Position numbers and translations under genes: made by a program. The notes beneath the pieces are model-generated. The model was not told where the DNA came from, searched no databases, and saw only the letters and a program-made list of their open reading frames with translations. Shown piece after piece: positions 12,585 through 24,500 of a stretch of DNA of 64,000 nt. The DNA comes from Riptortus pedestris (lineage: Eukaryota; Arthropoda; Insecta; Hemiptera; Alydidae). Every line of letters begins with the position of its first letter. Position 1 is the stretch's first letter. The stretch spans positions 1,254,001-1,318,000 of the forward strand of contig CM032230.1 in NCBI GenBank assembly GCA_019009955.1, given 5' to 3'.

Positions 12585-15500
12585 AAAGTAATTAATACAT
12601 TTCAAGATGCTTTTAGCAGCCCTCACATTCTCGGAAAGTTTGTGTAGTTGGCTGTTTTTGTAAAATTATAAACCAGATTATGATAATCAATTTTTTGTCT
12701 AATTTGTACAACAGTATTTCTAACATTTTTATTGCAAGCATATTTATTGTTTTTCCAATAAAGGAATAATTTTATTAAACTTCTACACAAGTTATGTTAA
12801 AACAAAAACCATTAGTTTATGATTATCATTTTCTTCTCATTAATAATCAAATTTTAAACATTTTCAGCTACCAAGACTCGAGTAACTAGCTACCCATGGA
12901 TGGTCTTTCTACGTGGCTGGTTTCTATCCACTATTTCAGTTGGCTAATGTGAATTATGTTTTTAAAAATATATTAGAAAGAATTTCTTATGAGACCCATT
13001 TGCAACATGTTTTAACCTAGAGTGGATGGATTGTTGGAAATCTGATAGGATGGTGAAACACTGCCCTGAAAGAAGATTGCTTATTTATCTGAACACTTCT
13101 ACAATATGTTCAGCTGAAGAGTTGAAGATGGAGATGAGTGAGGAAGGCTATATGATGGCTTTTGTTTATTATATCGCCCTTCTCACCTCACCATAAGCTA
13201 GTGTTGAAAATACCATATCTACTCACAATTTTGGTCTGAATTCGGTGTGTGTAGGGGGGGGGGAGACTGTTTGAGTCCTTTTGAATTGTCTAAAACTCTG
13301 AATATAATCAATGATGGGGCTCAGGTGAGCCCCGAGTAACCATATCCACTCTGAATATAATCAATGATGGAGCCCAGGTGAGCCCCGAGTATTCATATCC
13401 ACACTGAATATAATCAATGATGGAGCCCAGGTGAGCCCTGAGTATCCATATCTCCACTGAATATAATCAATGATGGAGCTCAGGTGAGCCCTGAGTATCC
13501 ATATCCCCTCTGAATATAATCAATGATGGAGCCCAGGTGAGCCCTGAGTATCTATATCCACTATGAATATAATCAATGATGGAGCCCAGGTGAGCCCCGA
13601 GTATCCATATCCCCTCTGAATATAATCAATGATGGAGCCCAGGTGAGCCCCGAGTATCCATATCCCCTCTGAATATAATCAATGATGGAGCCCAGGTGAG
13701 CCCTGAGTATCCATATCCCCTCTGAATATAATCAATGATGGAGCTCAGGTGAGCCCCTAGTATCTATATCAACACTGAATATAATCAATGATGGAGCTCA
13801 GGTGAGCCCTGAGTATCCATATCCCCTCTGAATATAATCAATGATGGAGCCCAGGTGAGCCCCGAGTATCCATATCCCCTCTGAATATAATCAATGATGG
13901 AGCCCAGGTGAGCCCTGAGTATCCATATCCCCTCTGAATATAATCAATGATGGAGCCCAGGTGAGCCCCGAGTATCCATATCCCCTCTGAATATAATCAA
14001 TGATGGAGCTCAGGTGAGCCCCTAGTATCTATATCAACACTGAATATAATCAATGATGGAGCTCAGGTGAGCCCTGAGTATCCATATCTCCTCTGAATAT
14101 AATCAATGATGGAGCCCAGGTGAGCCCCTAGTATCTATATCAACACTGAATATAATCAATGATGGAGTCCAGGTGAGCCCTGAGTATCCATATCTCCTCT
14201 GAATATAATCAATGATGGAGCCCAGGTGAGCCCCTAGTATCTATATCAACACTGAATATAATCAATGATGGAGCTCAGGTGAGCCCGGAGTATCCATATC
14301 CTCTGAATATAATCAATGATGGAGCTCAGGTGAGCCCCGAGTATCCATATCCCCTCTGAATATAATCAATGATGGAGCCCAGGTGAGCCCTGAGTATCCA
14401 TATCTCCTCTGAATATAATCAATGATGGAGCTCAGGTGAGCCCCGAGTATCCATATCCCCTCTGAATATAATCAATGATGGAGCTCAGGTGAGCCCTGAG
14501 TATCAATATCCCTCTGAATATAATCAATGATGGAGCTCAGGTGAGCCCCTAGTATCTATATCACCACTGAATATAATCAATGATGGAGTCCAGGTGAGCC
14601 CTGAGTATCCATATCTCCTCTGAATATAATCAATGATGGAGCCCAGGTGAGCCCCGAGTATCCATATCCCCTCTGAATATAATGAATGATGGAGCTCAGG
14701 TGAGCCCCTAGTATCTATATCAACACTGAATATAATCAATGATGGAGCTCAGGTGAGCCCTGAGTATCCATATCCCCTCTGAATATAATCAATGATGGAG
14801 CTCAGGTGAGCCCCTAGTATCTATATCAACACTGAATATAATCAATGATGGAGCTCAGGTGAGCCCTGAGTATCCATATCTCCTCTGAATATAATCAATG
14901 ATGGAGCCCAGGTGAGCCCCTAGTATCTATATCAACACTGAATATAATCAATGATGGAGCTCAGGTGAGCCCTGAGTATCCATATCCCCTCTGAATATAA
15001 TCAATGATGGAGCTCAGGTGAGCCCCGAGTATCCATATCCCCTCTGAATATAATCAATGATGGAGCCCAGCTGAGCCCAGAGTATCTATATCAACACTGA
15101 ATATAATCAATGATGGAGTCCAGGTGAGCCCTGAGTATCCATATCTCCTCTGAATATAATCAATGATGGAGCCCAGGTGAGCCCCGAGTATCCATATCCC
15201 CTCTGAATATAATCAATGATGGAGCCCAGGTGAGCCCTGAGTATCCATATCCCCTCTGAATATAATCAATGATGGAGCCCAGGTGAGCCCTGAGTATCCA
15301 TATCCCCTCTGAATATAATCAATGATGGAGCCCAGGTGAGCCCTGAGTATCCATATCCCCTCTGAATATAATCAATGATGGACCCCAGGTGAGCCCCGAG
15401 TATCCATATCCCCTCTGAATATAATCAATGATGGAGCCCAGGTGAGCCCTGAGTATCCATATCCCTCTGAATATAATCAATGATGGAGCCCAGGTGAGCC

Positions 15501-18500
15501 CTGAGTATCCATATCCCCTCTGAATATAATCAATGATGGAGCTCAGGTGAGCCCCGAGTATCCATATCCCCTCTGAATATAATCAAAGATGGAGCCCAGG
15601 TGAGCCCCGAGTATCCATATCCCCTCTGAATATAGTCAATGAGGCAGCCAAGGTGAGCCCCGAGTATCCATATCCACTCTGAATATAATCAATGATGGAG
15701 CCCAGGTGAGCCCTGAGTATCCATATCCCCTCTGAATATAATCAATGATGGAGCCCAGGTGAGCCCCGAGTATCCATATCCCTCTGAATATAATCAATGA
15801 TGGAGCCCAGGTGAGCCCTGAGTATCCCTATCACCTCTGAATATAATCAATGTTGGTGCCCAGGTGAGCCCTGAGTATCCATATCCCCTCTGAATATAAT
15901 CAATGATGGAGCCCAGGTGAGCCCTGAGTATCCATATCCCCTCTGAATATAATCAATGATGGAGCCCAGGTGAGCCCGAGTATCCATATCCCCTCTGAAT
16001 ATAATCAATGATGGAGCCGAGTTGAGCCCTGTGTATCCATATGCACTATGAATATAATCAATGATGGAGCGCAGGTGAGCCCCGTGTATCCATATCCCCT
16101 ATGAATATAATCAATGATGGAGCACAGGTGAGCCCTGAGTATCCATATCCCCTCTGAATATAATCAATGATGGAGCTCAGGTGAGCCCCGAGTATCCATA
16201 TCCCTCTGAATATAATCAATGATGGAGCCCAGGTGAGCCCCGAGTATCCATATCCCCTCTGAATATAATCAATGATGGAGCCCAGGAGAGCCCCGAGTAT
16301 CCATATCCCCTCTGAAAATAATCAATGATGGAGCCCAGGTGAGCCCTGAGTAACAAAATCCACTCTGAAAATAAGCAATGAACGAGCCCAGGTGAGCCCG
16401 AGTATCCATATCCCCTCTGAATATAATCAATGATGGAGCCCAGGTGAGCCCCGAGTATCCATATCCCCTCTGAATATAATCAATGATGGAGCCCAGGTGA
16501 GCCCTGAGTATCCATATCCCCTCTGAATATAATCAATGATGGAGCCCAGGTGAGCCCTGAGTATCCATATCTCCTCTGAATATAATCAATGATGGAGCCC
16601 AGGTGAGCCCCGAGTATCCATATCCCCTCTGAATATAATCAATGATGGAGCCCAGGTGAGCCCGGAGTATCCATATCCCCTCTGAATATAATCAATGATG
16701 GAGCCCAGGTGAGCCCTGAGTATCCATATCCCCTCTGAATATAATCAATGATGGAGCCCAGGTGAGCCCCGAGTATCCATATCCCCTCTGAATATAATCA
16801 ATGATGGAGCCCAGGTGAGCCCTGAGTATCCATATCCCCTCTGAATATAATCAATGATGGAGCCGAGGTGAGCCCGAGTATCCATATCCCTCTGAATATA
16901 ATCAATGATGGAGCCCAGGTGAGCCCTGAGTATCCATATCCCTCTGAATATAATCAATGATGGAGCTCAGGTGAGCCCGAGTATCCATATCCCCTATGAA
17001 TATAATCAATGATGGAGCCCAGGTGAGCCCTGAGTATCCATATCTCCTCTGAATATAATCAATGATGGAGCCCAGGTGAGCCCTGAGTATCCATATCCCC
17101 TCTGAATATAATCAATGATGGAGCCCAGGTGAGCCCTGAGTATCCATATCCCCTCTGAATATAATCAATGATGGAGCCCAGGTGAGCCCTGAGTATCCAT
17201 ATCCCCTCTGAATATAATCAATGATGGAGCCCAGGTGAGCCCGAGTATCCATATCCCCTCTGAATATAATCAATGATGGAGCCCAGGTGAGCCCTGAGTA
17301 TCCATATCCCTCTGAATATAATCAATGATGGAGCCCAGGTGAGCCCCGAGTATCCATATCCCCTCTGAATATAATCAATGATGGAGCCCAGGTGAGCCCT
17401 GAGTATCCATATCCCCTCTGAATATAATCAATGATGGAGCCCAGGTGAGCCCCGAGTATCCATATCCCCGCTGAATATAATCAATGATGGAGCCCAGGTG
17501 AGCCCTGAGTATCCATATCCCCTCTGAATATAATCAATGATGGAGCCAGGTGAGCCCTGAGTATCCATATCCCTCTGAATATAATCAATGATGGAGCCCA
17601 GGTGAGCCCTGAGTATCCATATCCCCTCTGAATATAATCAATGATGGAGCCCAGGTGAGCCCTGAGTATCCATATCTCCTCTGAATATAATCAATGATGG
17701 AGCCCAGGTGAGCCCCGAGTATCCATATCCCCTCTGAATATAATCAATGATGGAGCCCAGGTGAGCCCTGAGTATCCATATCTCCTCTGAATATAATCAA
17801 TGATGGAGCCCAGGTGAGCCCGAGTATCCATATCCCCTCTGAATATAATCAATGATGGAGCCCAGGTGAGCCCGAGTATCCATATCTCCTCTGAATATAA
17901 TCAATGATGGAGCCCAGGTGAGCCCTGAGTATCCATATCTCCTCTGAATATAATCAATGATGGAGCCCAGGTGAGCCCTGAGTATCCATATCCCCTCTGA
18001 ATATAATCAATGATGGAGCCCAGGTGAGCCCTGAGTATCCATATCCCCTCTGAATATAATCAATGATGGAGCCCAGGTGAGCCCTGAGTATCCATATCTC
18101 CTCTGAATATAATCAATGATGGAGCCCAGGTGAGCCCGAGTATCCATATCCCCTCTGAATATAATCAATGATGGAGCCCAGGTGAGCCCTGAGTATCCAT
18201 ATCTCCTCTGAATATAATCAATGATGGAGCCCAGGTGAGCCCTGAGTATCCATATCCCCTCTGAATATAATCAATGATGGAGCCCAGGTGAGCCCTGAGT
18301 ATCCATATCTCCTCTGAATATAATCAATGATGGAGCCCAGGTGAGCCCCGAGTATCCATATCCCCTCTGAATATAATCAATGATGGAGCCCAGGTGAGCC
18401 CTGAGTATCCATATCTCCTCTGAATATAATCAATGATGGAGCCCAGGTGAGCCCTGAGTATCCATATCCCCTCTGAATATAATCAATGATGGAGCCCAGG

Positions 18501-20023
18501 TGAGCCCCGAGTATCCATATCCCCTCTGAATATAATCAATGATGGAGCCCAGGTGAGCCCTGAGTATCTATATCCACTATGAATATAATCAATGATGGAG
18601 CCCAGGTGAGCCCGGAGTATCTATATCCCCTCTGAATATAATCAATGATGGAGCCCAGGTGAGCCCCGAGTATCCATATCCCCTCTGAATATAATGAATG
18701 ATGGAGCTCAGGTGAGCCCGTAGTATCCATATCCCCACTGAATATAATCAATGATGGAACACAGGTGAGCCCTGAGTATCCAGATCCCCTCTGAATATAA
18801 TCAATGATGGAGCCCAGGTGAGCCCCGAGTATCCATATCTCCACTGAATATAATCAATGATGGAGCCAAGGTGAGCCCGGACTATAAATATCCCCACAGA
18901 ATATAATCAATTATGGAGCCAAGGTGAGCCCAGAGTATCCATATCCCTCTGAATATAATCAATGATGGAGCCCAGGTGAGCCCTGAGTATCCATATCCCT
19001 AAATATAATCAATGATGGAGCCCAGGTGAGCCCGAGTATCCATATCCCTCTGAATATAATCAATGATGGAGCCCAGGTGAGCCCTGAGTATCCATATCTC
19101 CTCTGAATATAATCAATGATGGAGCCCAGGTGAGCCCTGAGTATCCATATCCCCTCTGAATATAATCAATGATGGAGCCCAGGTGAGCCCCGAGTATCCA
19201 TATCCCCTCTGAATATAATCAATGATGGAGCCCAGGTGAGCCCTGAGTATCCATATCCCCTCTGAATATAATCAATGATGGAGCCCAGGTGAGCCCCGAG
19301 TATCCATATCCCCTCTGAATATAATCAATGATGGAGCCCAGGTGAGCCCTGAGTATCCATATCTCCTCTGAATATAATCAATGATGGAGCCCAGGTGAGC
19401 CCCGAGTATCCATATCCCTCTGAATATAATCAATGATGGAGCCCAGGTGAGCCCTGAGTATCCATATCCCCTCTGAATATAATCAATTATGGAGCCCAGG
19501 TGAGCCCCGAGTATCCATATCCCCACTAAATATAATCAATGATGGAGCCCAGGTGAGCCCTGAGTATCCATATCCCCTCTGAATATAATCAATGATGGAG
19601 CCCAGGTGAGCCCTGAGTATCCATATTCCCTCTGTAGTTCTGGGAGAACAATATTTGGTATTTAAGCTTCGAATAAAGGGTTTCATAAACAGCATATTGT
19701 TACTATGAGATGAGTAGGAATGGGGGCTTACTGAAGACCAATAACTAAATGCAGATATCTCGGTTAATAATGAAGATACATAACAACATTTATAGAACAT
19801 TACATTTGCAATAAGCTTGGTTCTATTTTTTGATCTAACCCACAATAATGGAAATCTTAAGAATTTTTGATTTTCCCCCTCTAATCCCCCCCTCTCCCAC
19901 TGGCCGGATTAATGAACTTGACCGTTAGTTTTACATAAAATATGTAAATATAATATATTGGTAATGATCAAAAAACAATTGTCACAAGTAGAGTGTTAAC
20001 AGATATATATATATATATATATA

Positions 20024-20071
<48 letters not shown>

Positions 20072-21414
20072 CTAGCTCAGATACCCGGCTTTCACCTGGG
20101 AATTCATTTGAGGCTAATGGTGATGGTATTTTTTTGGCATGGCTTTACTTTCCATGATATTTTGACATTTCCCTGTCACAGTGTTTAGGGTTTGTTTATT
20201 TGTTTGTTTGTTACCTTTTCACGCATAAACGACTGAACCGAATCTTATGAAACTTGGTATGTATATTACTACTAACCCAGCTTAGACTTTAGGTTATATT
20301 AATATTCTCTGAGACGAAAAGGAGTGGGGGTTATAAGGGAAGCTTGAAATTAAAAATAGCGATATTTCATTTCTTATCGGTTTTTCGGCAAATATGAATA
20401 TAAAAAAAGTTTTTTATTTTGTTATGTAGAGTAACTTTTGTTATATACACTTTCTTTGTATACCGAATTATAAATGAGGTATAAGCTAACACTTATAGCA
20501 GAAGTAAACAATTTCTTTTGGCACAAAAGACTCAACCGAACTAAATAAAACTCAGTATGTCTATTAGTACTAATGCTTTCATTATAATAAGCCATACCAA
20601 CATTTCTAGGGACTGGCAGGAGAGGGGGGTTGTAAGGGAGGCCAGAATTTAAAAATAGCGGTATTTCGGTTTCTATTCGTTTTTCTGCAAATATGTACAT
20701 GACAAAAGTAGTTTATTTTTTTATTTGAAGTAACTTTTATGATATTCACTTCTCTCTTATAACAAAGTGTAAACGAGATATACACTAAAACTTTAGCGGG
20801 AGCCAACAATTTTATTGGGCACTAACGATTAAACCGAACTAAACAAAACTCAGTATGTCAATTAGCATTAATTATTCCATGATTATAAGCTATATTAAAA
20901 TTTTTAGGTTCGAAACGGGAGTGGTGGTTATGAGGGAGACCTGAAATAAAAATTTGCGATATTTCATTATCTATTTGTTTTTTGACAAATGTGCACATAA
21001 TAAAAGTTGTTTACTTTGTTATTTAGAGTAACTTTTGTTTTATACATTTTTTTGAGAACAATGTATGAAGCAAGTAATTTGCGTAGAAATATTGAAATGC
21101 CAACAATTCTTTCCAATATGAACTACCAGGTACCTCACCTGGAAAAAATTAATTCAAATCTATGTTAATATTGTGTCCTTAATAATTGAAATCTATCCAT
21201 AATGCACAGGAGACGGAAAATATGACAATATGGAAGACAGTGAAGTCTTACATAAAAAAATAATTTTATTATCAACAAATGTGCAGCAACGACGGGTATA
21301 AACCCTAAACACTGTGACGGGAAATGTCAAAATATCATAGAAGGTAAAGCCTTGCCAAAAAAACCATCACCATTCAGCCTCAAATGAATTCCCGGGCAAA
21401 GCCGGGTATCTGAG

Positions 21415-21510
<96 letters not shown>

Positions 21511-24500
21511 TGTATATATATATATATTTATATATACATACATACATACATACATACATACATACATGCATACATCCCAACTTTTCAAAAATTAATATTT
21601 CAGGTTTAAACTCCGTACACAATGAAATTAGCCCAGTAGTATTGTGCATGCAAAGCATCAACTCAAAAACACCCCCTAGGGGGGGGGGTTGCCCCCCGCC
21701 CCAAAATTGGGGCAGTGGGAATGGAAGTGAACAGGTCCATTATAAATGAATTAACATTTTTTAAAATTATTTTTATTCACAAACTGCAAATAGAACATTA
21801 TTATTTCCATAATAATACATAATTACATTATATTGAATAATGTTGCATCCCAAAAATGGTGTATACCATTTTTTTGATCAGATGTTTATTCTGGGCTTAG
21901 ACATTTTTTCAACTAACCTGTGTACTCTGCCCATACATTTATTGTTCTGAGCTACAATGTATTGTTGGTCAATTAGTATCTTCTTTTTTTCTACAGAATT
22001 GCACCGTTTCTCCTGCTGCACAGTTTTGGCACCACGCTGAGTCGAAGCATGCATATTATTGTTGCGATATCCCATTTACTACCATTAATACCATTTCTTT
22101 GTCTAGTTATTTGGTCATATGAGGCTCGGTTCTTCTTTTTAAGCAATTTCTCCTTGGTTAGTATGACATACTCAGTTTGTTTACTCCTTATAGTGTCAGT
22201 ACCATAATCATATTGTCTGTAATTCTTGACCGTAGTCAAGAATTACTAATCCTTGAAGACCTAAATGAGGTTGGGTTTTTCAGGCTTTGGCACATTGGTA
22301 TAACCCACTCTGAACCAAGTAACGTAGTGGCATATATCACCACACCTTGTGCCCAAATCTAATGGGTTTTCCATAGATGTGTTGCTTTGCCCCATGCCAA
22401 CCGAAATAAGGCACCATTGCCAAATCAGGCTCATAGTTATAAAAGTTCAACCATTTATCATTTAGGTGTCTGAAACGAGGCCTAACCTTCGGCTAGATTA
22501 TTATTCTCATATATAAAAATTTGGTGAAAATAGTTCATCAAATTGATTGCAGGACATGTAATTTGAGACAGCCTCATTGTGGGTGTCTTTACTTTCCTCA
22601 CAGTACATTTTTCACCTACTTGCGTGTACGTACCCCCCTCAGGGGAGTGGGCCCCTCAATGTACACTGCTGTTCTAAATGAATCATCACTAAGTTCAATT
22701 AGTGAAAAAGCTACTTCAGCTGTGTATATTTGAAAAATAAAGTAAAAAAATGATGTTTAGATAAATGGACCCGTCCGTTCCCACTGCCCCAAAAAATGGG
22801 CATCCAATATAACATGTAATAAATCCCATAAATTACAGATTTTTGATAAATTTTGTATTACTAATCATAGTTACATACATTATAAAGTAATTTATAGTCA
22901 AAAAGTTAAAGCACAATAATTACTGCTCTTGAAAAAAAAAGTACCAACTTTTTATAGCAGGATTCGCGAGTAATCCTTTGTTTTTAGGAGAACTGTGAAT
23001 AACATAAAGCAGTTTAAAATATATCATTCATAACAATCGCTTTTCAGTGGTTCCAATATAATGTGGAACCAGTTTTGAACGCAAAAAATCACTTAGAAAA
23101 AAAGAAAAGCATTATTGTATGACTGCTCCATTTTTGGGGCAGTGGGATAAAATGGTTTAAGACATGATTTTTGAAAATACCATCAGATTACCTATCTTTA
23201 CCAGAAGATGACACAAATGAATTCTGTTCAAAACTGAGTGTGTTATGCCCGCATGCACGTTTGTACCATAATTTGTCTAATAAATAACATCTTCTAAAGA
23301 AACTCACTAAACAGACTAATAAAACTCTTTGTTCATGGAAATGGGCACAAGTATATTCGATCAATAATCAAGAAGTCAATCAAAATTCTTCATCGAAAGA
23401 TAAATATGTTTACCAATATTTTATGAAAACTCATTTTATTTTGAGGAAAACATTCGGAGGAGGCCATCTGCGGAATAACCGCATCTGCTTTATCTACAAC
23501 CCATGCACATATATGAAAAATAAGAAAACCAAAAATTTGGCTATGTTCAATATTATTTCAAGAAAAGAAGTTATTTACAGCAAATAACTGAAATTACTTA
23601 CAATCAATTGATATAATGCACACATAAAATACTTCAGCGTTTAAAGTAAAATAAAAATGTACAAAGTAATAAATGTTTAAAATTGCAATTATTAATTTAT
23701 ATAATTGAAGACAATGTATGCTATATTATTTATTGAGAGAGATGCGTTGGTCTACTATTTTATTAGAGTAAAAAGCCTTAGAGTGCATTGAAGTCTAGTT
23801 CTCTTGAAGGATAGAAATTATTTTTGAAATGTCATAAAAAATACAGTTGTGTTTTGAAGCTTTCATTATAATTCTATTATAAACAATCCTTAGCCAATAA
23901 ATAGTTGTTATTTTTACTTTAAAAATGTGTTTGCGATTTTGTCGAATGGTATTAAAATGTTTCTGTTGGATTGATTAGCTGCAGTATGTGACAGCAACAT
24001 GCCAGAACCGGGGTGTTACTGGCGCAACTAGCAATGGGGTCCAGCTCCCGTGGCAGTTCAACACTACACAGCTTCCGCAGGTCTGGGCTACTGCTCCCCA
24101 CCATCCTCAGGTATCCTACATTTTTAAATAAACAATATTTTTGTCTTCTTAAAGAGTGATTGACAGGAGTCTCTCGACTTTTTATTGATATAGGCCTTAT
24201 TGCTTTATTCTGCAATTTAAACATTAAATTATGATTTTTTGAATCCCCATTGCATAAAATGCAATAAGTTGACTGACTATAGAAATTACCATTGCATATT
24301 ATTAATAGAGTTTCCACTGGAAGATATTTTCTAACACATTGTAATTAGAACCAAAGCGATTTCCGTTTCTTAGGTATTCTTAGTTTTTTATTCATGTTAG
24401 CAGCAAATGGGAAATTGTGTTCATTTTGTATCTTAAATGCTTATTTCTGTCTTAACTCATGTTATTCGTTTTAGAAATCTCGATTAAATAAATAAGCCCT

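Noticed and set aside
18536..18844. Minus-strand open frames in the 53-bp array (also at 14524, 16745, 19272)
   Set aside because: Period artefact: 159 nt is three units, the frames start and stop at random units, and no exon signals surround them.
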